13,437 bases of DNA from CAZDYP01 sp964509505 (GTDB taxonomy: Bacteria > Chloroflexota > Anaerolineae > JACRMK01). The first letter of the stretch is position 1. Each line of letters starts with the position of its first letter. The stretch lies in contig CAZDYP010000153.1 in NCBI GenBank assembly GCA_964509505.1, positions 1 through 13,437 of the forward strand, given 5' to 3'. Positions 1 to 6,299 of this stretch are shown here, piece after piece. The notes beneath the pieces were generated by a model. That model ran no database searches. It saw nothing but the letters and a program-made list of their open reading frames with translations, and was not told the origin of the DNA. Position numbers and translations under genes: made by a program.

Positions 1-240
1 TTAAAAGCCCTTGCGAATGACATTCGCGGCTACCCAGAGCAAAGTCCGCCTACGCAGACTACGAAACATCAGCGTAGGCTGATGGGGCTATGGGTTGCAG
101 CGATTTCTAAGCGCCCAGCCTTGCCACTTTTAAAACACTCTCTCAAGGCATTCCATAGCGCAGCAACCTTCGCGCGGTTAAACTAACAAAGTGTTAGTGA
201 CGCAGCGTAGAACCACTTAGCTCTGCTGGTCTCCAAAAAC
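1..240. repeat. Palindrome-rich intergenic repeat block, no gene seen
   Basis: No credible coding frame lies here. The stretch is a string of short inverted repeats: 7-bp arms GCGAATG/CATTCGC around one base (13-27), an 18-bp imperfect palindrome with 14 of 18 positions symmetric (43-60), 7-bp arms CATCAGC/GCTGATG around GTAG (67-84), and 7-bp arms ACTAACA/TGTTAGT around AAG (182-198). CCTACGC at 49-55 can also pair with GCGTAGG at 72-78, so alternative folds are possible. The pattern resembles the composite palindromic intergenic repeats common in cyanobacteria and Chloroflexota. Whether other copies exist in this genome cannot be seen from one window. Confidence 0.6.
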
Positions 241-276
241 AAAAACCCGTTGCCATCACTCAGACGACAACGGGTT
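233..276 (-). terminator. Rho-independent terminator of the citrate synthase gene
   Basis: Read on the minus strand, a perfect 9-bp stem (arms 268-276 and 244-252, AACCCGTTG/CAACGGGTT) is followed at once by a T-rich run interrupted by a single G. It lies 40 bases past the citrate synthase stop, as expected for an intrinsic terminator. Its sequence is close to the stem at 12007-12040. Confidence 0.85.
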
Positions 277-315
277 CAATGTTGACCGTAGAATCAAGCG
301 CCCTTGGGCGGCGGT

Positions 316-1434
316 TCAGCTGCGCTGCGCCAACGGCGCGACCTGTTTGCCTGTTGGTCCCACATACGCTGCCAGCGGACGAATGAGGTCATGTTCCATC
401 GCTTGTTCGAGGATGTGTGCGGTGTAACCAGCGACGCGGCTCGCGGCAAACGACGGCGTGAACAAATCGGGCGGCAGCCCTGCCGCGTGCAACACCGCCG
501 CCGAATAGAACTCGACGTTGGTGTACATGCGCGCTGCGCGCGGATTTTCGTGCACGAGTCGCAGCGCCGTCTGCTCGCATTGATAGAACAAATCGAAGCT
601 CGCTTCGTCGCAGACTTCTTTGGCGATGTCGCGCAAAATCTCAGCACGGGGATCTTCGGCGCGATAGACGCGATGTCCGATGCCCATGAGCGGTTTGCCC
701 TGCGCGATGCGCGCCCGCATCCAAGCTTCGGCTTTGTCTATCGAGCCGATTTCGTTGATCATGTCCAACACCAACGCGGGCGCGCCGCCGTGCAACGGGC
801 CCTTCAAAGCGGCGATGCCCGCGCTCACCCCAGAGTAGAGGTCCGAGTCTGTCGAGGCGACGATGCGCGCGGTAAACGTCGAGGCATTGAAGCTGTGGTC
901 GGCCAGCATGATGAAGTACGCGCCCAAACAACGCGCGGCAACGGCGCTCGGCTCTTTGCCTGTCAGCATGTAGATGTAATTGCCCGTATGACTCAAATCG
1001 GCGCGTGGTTGGAGCGGCAGCAAGCCTTGACGATTGCGATGAAACGTGGCGAGAATGGTCGCCGCTTTCGACGTGACGCTGATGGCTTGGTCGAGCGTCG
1101 GCGCCCATTGCTTGTCCTCGATGCCAAGCATGGAAACGCACGTGCGCAGCACATCCATTGGCGCGGCGTCTTTGGGTACCTGACGCAAAAAGTCCATCAC
1201 CATGTCGGGCAAGTGGCGCGTTGCCACCAGTTTCGCTTTCAGCTCTTGTAACTGCGCCTGCGTTGGCAGCTCACCGTTCCACAACAAACATGCGACTTCT
1301 TCAAACGTCGTGTGCTTAACAAGGTCGTGAATATCATAACCGCGATAGACTAAACGACCCTCTTGCCCATACACTTCACTGATGGCCGTTTGACCTGCGA
1401 CCACCCCTCTCAATCCTTTGACGGTATTCGACAT
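316..1434 (-). CDS. Citrate synthase (type II-like, possibly 2-methylcitrate synthase)
   Basis: This 372-aa protein condenses oxaloacetate with an acyl-CoA, normally acetyl-CoA, at the entry of the TCA cycle. It has the normal length of the short bacterial citrate synthases. Visible landmarks are ADHSFNASTF (178-187), the first catalytic histidine in KGPLHGG (H215), the second in GIGHRVY (H254), and the C-terminal FTPSFAASRVAGYTAHILEQ region followed by RPLAAYVGP. The third catalytic position, an aspartate in NVDFYSG of well-studied enzymes, is glutamate here (NVEFYS, E308). The ATG start is supported by GGAGG at 1441-1445, six bases upstream. The gene stands alone behind an AT-rich leader and ends at a clear terminator. 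Citrate synthase and 2-methylcitrate synthase cannot be told apart from sequence reading; no prpB/prpD neighbour argues for the methylcitrate cycle. Confidence 0.93.
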   Translation of the reverse strand: MSNTVKGLRGVVAGQTAISEVYGQEGRLVYRGYDIHDLVKHTTFEEVACLLWNGELPTQAQLQELKAKLVATRHLPDMVMDFLRQVPKDAAPMDVLRTCVSMLGIEDKQWAPTLDQAISVTSKAATILATFHRNRQGLLPLQPRADLSHTGNYIYMLTGKEPSAVAARCLGAYFIMLADHSFNASTFTARIVASTDSDLYSGVSAGIAALKGPLHGGAPALVLDMINEIGSIDKAEAWMRARIAQGKPLMGIGHRVYRAEDPRAEILRDIAKEVCDEASFDLFYQCEQTALRLVHENPRAARMYTNVEFYSAAVLHAAGLPPDLFTPSFAASRVAGYTAHILEQAMEHDLIRPLAAYVGPTGKQVAPLAQRS

Positions 1435-1449
1435 GTAATGCCTCCGATG

Positions 1450-1548
1450 ATGATAATGACTATTGGGAATTAGATGTTGGACGTTGGATATTCGACATTA
1501 GAGATTGGATATTTGGAGGTTGAATATCCAATTTCTAATATCTAATAT
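1450..1548. repeat. AT-rich leader with short tandem and inverted repeats
   Basis: The gap between the MerR-like gene and citrate synthase is low in complexity. TTGGATATT recurs, TCTAATA is repeated in tandem near 1534-1550, and a perfect 10-bp inverted repeat (ATTGGATATT 1504-1513, AATATCCAAT 1523-1532) has a 9-base loop. The hairpin lies just past the stop of the MerR-like gene and could end its transcript, but no T-run follows it. A citrate synthase promoter must lie here; several TATATT-like boxes fit and I cannot choose among them. Confidence 0.5.
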
Positions 1549-2817
1549 CTACGATGATTCTGCTTCTACTTCTATCTCTGTCGCTTGCGCTTGCAGTTGT
1601 TTGACTTCCTGCTCGGTAGCGGGACCGAGATAGAATTGATAGACCATGTTGCTTTCGCGCCAAATCAAGTAACGGCTCCAGCGCCCGCTGCGGCGACTTT
1701 GCGACAGGAATAAATGATTCGCCATCAACGTATAAGCGGCGGCTAGACGGTCTTCAGTTTCAGTCAAACGCTCTTCCATTTTTTCAAGGCGCGCTTGTTG
1801 ATTGGCGATGGTTTGCAGCAATGGCGTCAATTGCGTCATCAACTCCGTCACCGCGACCGGTTGTTGGGTCAACGCTGACTCGAGTCGCTCTAAGCGCGCT
1901 TGTTGCGCGGCGATGGACTCTAACACGGGTGCGAGCGACGCGACGAGGGCGTCGCCCCCCTCTGCTTTCTTCGCAAGCTCTGCTTCGATTTGTTGTAAGC
2001 GCGCATATTGTTGCGCGACGATCCGCTTCACACTCATCACATCGTCGGCGGTTGCCGTCACCGACGCATGCGATTCGACTCGACGCAGCCGTTCTTGCAG
2101 CTGTGTCAGCGTTTGTTGCGCCTGCGAAATATCGTTGGTCGAAGCCGCCGTCTTGAGCGCGGCTTGCATTTGTTCGAGCTGAATCTGTTGTTGCGTGATG
2201 GCGTGCAGCGCATTGGACACATCTGTTGACGACGACACATGCTTGACGGCAGTGCTGAGTTGCTCCAATTGCGTTTGTTGTTGTGTGACCGCTTGCAGCA
2301 ATTCTGCCCATTCGTCCGCAGAGATAGTGGGCTTCGGCGGTTCTGCGGTCGTCGCTTCGAGTTGTTCTAAACGTGCTTGATAATCGGCGAGCGTTTGCTG
2401 CAAGAGGGATAGATGCGAGCGTCCAAGCGGCTTGCTCGCGGCAGGTGTTGACGTAGCGGAGGAGCTGAGGGTTAGGGGCGGAGGTGCGGCGGGCGCTTGC
2501 GAGGGGTCGAGCGCCGCGGCGGCCGAAGATAATGCAGCGGCGACGACTTCTTGAGTGGATGGCTCAGGTCGGCGCACGCCCAGTTCTACTTCAATCTCTT
2601 CGTAGGTTTTGCCGCGTTGCAACAAGCGTCCGACTTTTTTGAGGACGACCAAATCTTCGGGCGTGTATGCGCGTTGACCGTAGCGCCCATCGGGCAATAA
2701 CGGCGCTTTCACCGCGTTGGGCGTTAGCAACAGCGCAAAGCGTGCCGCCATGTTGCGCAACAACGACGAAGAAACGCCAATGATGCGCGCGACTTGTTGG
2801 GAAGTATAAGTAGCCAT
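1549..2817 (-). CDS. MerR-like HTH protein with seven-repeat coiled coil
   Basis: The N-terminus is a MerR-type winged helix: YTSQQVARIIGVSSSLLRNM, then GRYGQRAYTPEDLVVLKKVGRL and a helix ending near residue 86. A Pro/Ala/Ser linker (about 88-140) follows. Then comes a helical rod in which a Q-x-R/Q-LEQLEAAL-like unit occurs seven times, at residues 152, 186, 216, 246, 276, 311 and 346 (numbered from the TTG codon at 2832). The C-terminus ends in a distinct block, GRWSRYLIWRESNMVYQFYL (384-402), and an acidic tail. No signal peptide or membrane span is seen. I prefer the ATG at 2817 (422 aa), just before the HTH, over the TTG at 2832, which has its GAGG only two bases away. The layout recalls RacA-like or structural DNA-binding proteins more than a metabolite-sensing MerR regulator. 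DNA binding is a confident guess; the target and role are unknown. Confidence 0.8.
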   Translation of the reverse strand: MATYTSQQVARIIGVSSSLLRNMAARFALLLTPNAVKAPLLPDGRYGQRAYTPEDLVVLKKVGRLLQRGKTYEEIEVELGVRRPEPSTQEVVAAALSSAAAALDPSQAPAAPPPLTLSSSATSTPAASKPLGRSHLSLLQQTLADYQARLEQLEATTAEPPKPTISADEWAELLQAVTQQQTQLEQLSTAVKHVSSSTDVSNALHAITQQQIQLEQMQAALKTAASTNDISQAQQTLTQLQERLRRVESHASVTATADDVMSVKRIVAQQYARLQQIEAELAKKAEGGDALVASLAPVLESIAAQQARLERLESALTQQPVAVTELMTQLTPLLQTIANQQARLEKMEERLTETEDRLAAAYTLMANHLFLSQSRRSGRWSRYLIWRESNMVYQFYLGPATEQEVKQLQAQATEIEVEAESS

Positions 2818-2857
2818 AGTCGTTATGTCCAAGACCTCAAGAATCTTCCATGCGTCA

Positions 2858-2888
2858 CACAGCGGGATCCTTCAAGAAACCCACTGTG
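2858..2888 (-). terminator. Hairpin after prfB, possible weak terminator
   Basis: CACAGCGGG (2858-2866) and CCCACTGTG (2880-2888) form a 9-bp stem with one G/T-type mismatch and a 13-base loop, about 20 bases beyond the prfB stop. No T-run follows on the minus strand, so it may attenuate or stabilise RNA rather than terminate, or serve as an operator for the downstream MerR-like gene. Confidence 0.4.
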
Positions 2889-2907
2889 CCGAGGGCTGCG
2901 CGAGGTC

Positions 2908-4003
2908 TCATAGCGCGTGATGCCGCAAGTATGCTTCGATGAACGCATCGAGGTCACCATCCAATACGCCTTGCGTGTTGCTCGTCTCGTGTTCGGTGCG
3001 ATGGTCTTTCACCATTTGATACGGATGCAACACGTACGAGCGTATCTGATTGCCAAAGCCCATGCCGCCGTGCTTACCTTTGATACGCGCGATTTCTTCT
3101 TCACGTTCTGCGTGGGCGAGCTCATGCAATCTCGATTTCAAGACACGCAGCGCTAGCTCGCGATTCTGCACTTGCGAGCGTTCGTTCTGGCACGTTACGA
3201 CAATGCCTGTAGGAATGTGAATGAGGCGCACCGCCGTCGAAGTTTTCTGCACGTTTTGTCCGCCCGCGCCGCTGGAACGGAACACTTCCATCTTCACATC
3301 GTCGGGCGCAATTTCGATTGCCACGTCGTCGCCGAGTTCGGGCATCACCTCGACCAATGCGAAAGAGGTATGGCGACGATGCGCCGCGTCGAAGGGCGAC
3401 AAGCGCACCAAACGATGCACGCCCTTCTCAGCTTGTAGATAGCCATACGCATAATCACCCTTCACTTCCATCGTCACGCTCTTGAGGCCCGCTTCTTCGC
3501 CGTCGGTCATGTCCACCACGTTGACCATGTAACCTTTACGCTCTGCCCAGCGCGTGAACATGCGCAGCAACATCGCCGCCCAATCTTGCGACTCCGTGCC
3601 GCCCGCGCCCGCGTGAATTGCCAGAATCGCATCCTTGCGGTCATGCTCACCCGACAACATCAATTGAAATTCGCGTCGCTCAAACTCTTTCGTCAGCGCT
3701 GCCGCGTCCTGTTCAATCTCTTGCGCGATATGTTCGTCGCTATCCGCTGCCGCCAGTTCCAACAACCCTAGCGCATCGTGCGTGCGCTGTTGTAAGCTGC
3801 GCCACACGCCAGTCACTTCTTTCAACGCCGACAGACGTCGCATCGCCTGTTGCGCCTTTTCATGGTCATTCCAAAAATCAGGTTGAGACGCCTGCTCTTC
3901 TAACTGTTGCGCTTCCTTCTCTTTGCCCGCGATGTCAAAGACGCTCCAAGATTTTTGAGATTCGTTGCGCTAAATCAGTCAAATGGTCTTTCAGTTCGTC
4001 CAT
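2908..4003 (-). CDS. prfB: Peptide chain release factor 2, made by programmed +1 frameshift
   Basis: RF2 recognises UGA and UAA stop codons in the ribosomal A site and triggers peptide release. Reading opens at ATG 4003-4001, with AGGAG at 4010-4014 six bases upstream, and runs 22 codons (MDELKDHLTD... to ...KILERL) to an in-frame TGA at 3935-3937. A +1 shift on CTT-TGA-C continues in the frame D-I-A-G-K-E-K-E through QPDFWND into the main body. The product is then 364 aa, the usual RF2 length. SPF, the stop-codon recognition tripeptide, falls at 202-204 and the catalytic GGQ at 247-249. A GGAG three bases before CTT (3944-3947) supplies the internal Shine-Dalgarno known to stimulate this shift. 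An unaided gene call would start at the internal ATG 3843 and lose 53 residues. The gene itself ends in TGA. It lies downstream of ftsY. Confidence 0.96.
3934..3947 (-). promoter_or_regulatory. RF2 autoregulatory frameshift site
   Basis: On the minus strand the order is GGAG (3947-3944), CGT, CTT (3940-3938), TGA (3937-3935), C (3934). This is the canonical RF2 recoding signal with the canonical three-base spacing between the Shine-Dalgarno-like element and the slip codon. When RF2 is scarce the UGA is read slowly and the ribosome slips +1, restoring RF2 synthesis. The mechanism is established for E. coli prfB. Its presence here is read directly from the sequence; its efficiency is not. Confidence 0.95.
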
Positions 4004-4019
4004 GCTATGCTCCTAAAAA

Positions 4020-4216
4020 TGTTCAACGCCGAGAGGCGGCGAGCGCAGAGAAATTTATTCTTTGAGCCCCAATACCAGACGACGGATTCCTTATATGCGG
4101 ATTCAAGCAAGCCAGGTCCCAATGCCTTGCGCACCTCAATGGCAGAACCTATAGTGGTCTCAGTCAGTTTGTTGATTTCTATAACTCTGTATCCTCTGCG
4201 TCTCTGCGTTTCAAAT
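4020..4216 (-). pseudogene. GxxExxY-family gene relic (PDDEXK_3-like)
   Basis: Minus-strand codons from about 4182 to 4069 read IEINKLTETTIGSAIEVRKA followed by LGPGLLESAYKESV, the N-terminal signature of the GxxExxY family (also PDDEXK_3), with its G-x-x-E-x-x-Y motif in GLLESAY. The first codon, where relatives have ATG (MEINKLTE-type start), is ATA here (4180-4182). After roughly 38 residues similarity stops and the frame runs into flanking repeat DNA, so most of the usual protein of about 120-130 aa is missing. Both flanks carry CGCAGAG-type repeats in inverted orientation (about 4024-4053 and 4190-4210). The relic fills the ftsY-prfB gap almost exactly. Function of the intact family is not settled. 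Confidence 0.75.
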
Positions 4217-4219
4217 ATT

Positions 4220-5152
4220 TTACTCGAACAAGCCATCCACAAATTCCTGCGGGTCAAACTCCGCAAGGTCGTTTAGCTGCTCGCCCGTCGTCACAAAACG
4301 AATCGGGATGCCGAGCTCTTTCGTGATGGCGAACGCGACGCCGCCCTTTGCCGTGCCATCGAGCTTCGTGAGGATGATGCCTGTGACTTTGGCGGCTTCG
4401 GTGAAATTCTTCGCCTGCGAGATGGCATTCTGCCCCGTCGTCGCGTCGAGTACGAGAAACGTCTCGTGCGGCGCTTGATGCACTTGCTTTGAGCAAATGC
4501 CATACAACTTTTTCAATTCTTGCATCAAATTGAACTTCGTCGTCAAGCGTCCCGCCGTGTCAATCATCAGCAAGCTGACCTTGTTCGCAAACGCATACGC
4601 AATCGCATCGAACACGACGGCGCCGGGGTCTGCGCCAGGCTTGTGCGCGATGACTCGCACCCCCACACGCTCGCCCCACACTTGCAATTGATCAATCGCC
4701 GCTGCGCGAAATGTATCCGCCGCCGCTAGCGCAACGGTGTGTCCTTGTATTTGAAAGCGCTTGGCAAGCTTGGCAATGCTCGTCGTCTTGCCCGACCCGT
4801 TGACGCCAATCAGCAAATAGATGGTCAGCAAGCGCTCTTGTTTATCAGGCGGCGTAATGCTGCCTTTGGGTTGCAGCGTTTTGACGAGGCTCGCCTTCAA
4901 CGCTTGGCGCACCTCAGCGGAGCGCTTCAGATTCAACTTTTTCAGTTCTGCAATGAGCGGCTCGGTCGTCGCCACCCCCACATCGCCCTGAATCAACAAG
5001 GTTTCGAGTTCGTCGTACAGTTCGGGCGTCACGTCGCTGGCAACGAACAAATCCTTGATGCGCCCGAACACCGAGGTTTTCGTGCGTTCTAAACCCTGTT
5101 CGAGTTTTTCTTTGTTTTCTTCTTTCTGTCGTCCAAACAGTTTTCCAAACAT
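4220..5152 (-). CDS. ftsY: Signal recognition particle receptor FtsY
   Basis: FtsY is the membrane-associated GTPase that docks SRP-ribosome complexes at the Sec translocon. The 310-aa protein has a helical N domain (about 15-95) and an NG-type GTPase domain: G1 GVNGSGKTT (116-124), ADTFRAAAIDQL (145-155), DTAGR (198-202), TKLDGTAKGG (262-271) and the closing FVTTGEQLNDLAEFDPQEFV. The long acidic A domain of E. coli FtsY is absent; only a short charged segment MFGKLFGRQKEENKEK precedes the N domain, as in many non-proteobacterial FtsYs. The ATG at 5152 gives the typical MFG-like start, although its Shine-Dalgarno is weak. A perfect TATAAT lies about 30 bases upstream. prfB follows on the same strand. 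Confidence 0.96.
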   Translation of the reverse strand: MFGKLFGRQKEENKEKLEQGLERTKTSVFGRIKDLFVASDVTPELYDELETLLIQGDVGVATTEPLIAELKKLNLKRSAEVRQALKASLVKTLQPKGSITPPDKQERLLTIYLLIGVNGSGKTTSIAKLAKRFQIQGHTVALAAADTFRAAAIDQLQVWGERVGVRVIAHKPGADPGAVVFDAIAYAFANKVSLLMIDTAGRLTTKFNLMQELKKLYGICSKQVHQAPHETFLVLDATTGQNAISQAKNFTEAAKVTGIILTKLDGTAKGGVAFAITKELGIPIRFVTTGEQLNDLAEFDPQEFVDGLFE

Positions 5153-5180
5153 GCAAACACTTTCGGAATGATTTGGCGCG

Positions 5181-5186
5181 ATTATA
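5181..5186 (-). promoter_or_regulatory. Minus 10 box of the ftsY promoter
   Basis: The minus strand reads TATAAT here, a perfect -10 hexamer. It would place the transcript start near 5174 and leave a leader of about 22 bases before the ftsY ATG. No good -35 hexamer is seen at 16-18 bases. Confidence 0.6.
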
Positions 5187-5246
5187 CACGAAAAAATCTT
5201 CTGCGAATAGCACGGCGACGTTTCGTTTTTTCAACATAACGGCCGC

Positions 5247-5310
5247 GAAGAACACAAAGAGCACAAAATTTTCTTTGCGCCCTTTGTGTTTCTTCGTGTC
5301 TTCGTGTTGA
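5247..5310. repeat. GAAGAA-CACAAAG inverted repeat between ftsY and nitrilase
   Basis: The left arm at 5247-5267 and right arm at 5274-5295 pair over about 21 bases with few mismatches and a 6-base AT loop, forming a long hairpin. CTTCGTGT/TTCGTGTTG copies follow to 5310. The same GAAGAA-n-CACAAAG-GCACAAAATTTT core recurs at 6165-6193. The hairpin is immediately downstream of the nitrilase stop and might also stop its transcript, but its sequence points to a repeat family rather than a dedicated terminator. Confidence 0.7.
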
Positions 5311-5323
5311 AAAGTTCAATGCG

Positions 5324-6136
5324 CTAAATGAGTTTGCGATTGGCAAGGCTTGGCAGTTCGCGGCGAATTTTGGCGACACGGTCTGTATCAATCTCAGCGA
5401 CGATGGGGCCGGGTTCATCGGGTGCGGTGGCAATGACCGTGCCCCATGGATCCACGATGAGGGAGCGTCCATAGAATTGTTTGCCCTTCGCGCCATACGC
5501 GCCCATCATGCCCGCACAAATCATGTAGTTCTGGTTCTCGATGGCGCGCGCGCGAATCAACACCTCCCAATGATCCTTGCCTGTGAGCATATTGAATGCG
5601 GCTGGCAGGAACACCGCCTCGGCGCCCTTGAGCGCGAGGTCGCGGAACAGTTCAGGGAAACGCAGGTCATAGCAAATCGCAAGCCCAACCGTCATCGGTC
5701 CAATTTCGGTGACGACGGTTTCGTTGCCGGCTTCGACCGTCGCCGACTCTTCATACTTCTGGTTGCCGCCGAGGTCAATGTCGTAGAGGTGAATTTTGCG
5801 ATAGGTTGCCAGCGTGTCGCCCGTTGGGCCCAGCAGCACCGTCGTGTTATACGTCTTGTCTGCATTCGGAATGCGCTCATTGATGCTGCCGCCATGCACA
5901 TAGATTTGATGTTGACGCGCTTTGTCCTTCAGGCGTTGCACGATGGGCCCATCGAGCGGCTGCGCGTTGGCGAGCGTGACCGCAGCGCTTTCGCTGATAC
6001 AGGGCCACACTTCAGGCAGCGCAACGACCTGCGCGCCCATACTCACGGCTTCGTCAATGAATGTTTCGGCGGCGTTGACGTTACGTTCCACGTCATCGGA
6101 TGCAGCGAGTTGAATGGCTGCGACTTTCAATCTCAT
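5324..6136 (-). CDS. Carbon-nitrogen hydrolase of the Nit (nitrilase) superfamily
   Basis: This soluble enzyme hydrolyses a carbon-nitrogen bond, probably an amide. The full Glu-Lys-Cys triad is visible: E42 in ALPEVWP, K114 in YRKIHLYD, C155 in ICYDLRFPELFRD. RARAIENQNYMICAG, YGRSLIVDPWG and the terminal RRELPSLANR are typical of the Nit1/Nit2 branch, which includes deaminated-glutathione amidase and omega-amidase. A metabolite-repair amidase is therefore the best guess, but the substrate is not proven. The length of 270 aa is normal. I chose the second of two tandem ATGs (6136), five bases after GGGAG; ATG 6139 is equally possible. The open frame reaches back to 6259, but its first 40 codons are translated hairpin-repeat DNA and carry no family signature. 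Confidence 0.9.
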   Translation of the reverse strand: MRLKVAAIQLAASDDVERNVNAAETFIDEAVSMGAQVVALPEVWPCISESAAVTLANAQPLDGPIVQRLKDKARQHQIYVHGGSINERIPNADKTYNTTVLLGPTGDTLATYRKIHLYDIDLGGNQKYEESATVEAGNETVVTEIGPMTVGLAICYDLRFPELFRDLALKGAEAVFLPAAFNMLTGKDHWEVLIRARAIENQNYMICAGMMGAYGAKGKQFYGRSLIVDPWGTVIATAPDEPGPIVAEIDTDRVAKIRRELPSLANRKLI

Positions 6137-6151
6137 CATTTCTCCCTTTTC

Positions 6152-6229
6152 AACACAAAAGCACGAAGAATGCACAAAGGCACAAAATTTTTCTTCGTAT
6201 TCTTTGTGATACTTTGCGACTTTGTGTTT
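6152..6229. repeat. CACAAAG inverted repeat between nitrilase and thiolase
   Basis: The left part (6152-6187) and right part (6188-6229) are imperfect reverse complements built from CACAAAG, CACGAAGAA and CGCAAAG blocks. The core GAAGAATGCACAAAGGCACA (from 6167) matches the repeat at 5247. No ORF of its own is present. It sits directly upstream of the nitrilase start, so the nitrilase transcript, if started from the thiolase side, would carry the fold in its leader. Confidence 0.65.
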
Positions 6230-6243
6230 AAGTGGATTCACAC

Positions 6244-6278
6244 AAAAAACAACGGTCACCTCAAAAGGCGACCGTTGT
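6244..6278 (-). terminator. Rho-independent terminator of the thiolase gene
   Basis: The arms ACAACGGTC (6249-6257) and GACCGTTGT (6270-6278) form a perfect 9-bp stem. On the minus strand it runs into TTTTTTGTG. It lies 22 bases beyond the thiolase stop, so thiolase is likely transcribed as a single gene. Confidence 0.85.
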
Positions 6279-6299
6279 CAATCGTGCGCACACCAACCA

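Noticed and set aside
1..240. CRISPR array
   Set aside because: The palindromes differ in sequence and spacing; no direct repeat with regular spacers is present.
304..1251. Long plus-strand open frame (315 codons) opposite citrate synthase
   Set aside because: It is antisense to a clear citrate synthase with all motifs; the Arg/His/Ala-rich translation is typical of a shadow frame.
3841..3843. ATG 3843 as the prfB start
   Set aside because: It would delete the N-terminal RF2 region QPDFWND and ignore the frameshift signal and the ribosome-binding site at 4010-4014.
3618..4016. Plus-strand open frame of 132 codons opposite the prfB 5' end
   Set aside because: No recognisable motif, and it overlaps a fully explained gene.
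6137..6259. N-terminal extension of the nitrilase
   Set aside because: The codons come from the CACAAAG hairpin repeat, lack a ribosome-binding site, and homologous nitrilases begin at MRLKVAAIQ-like sequence.
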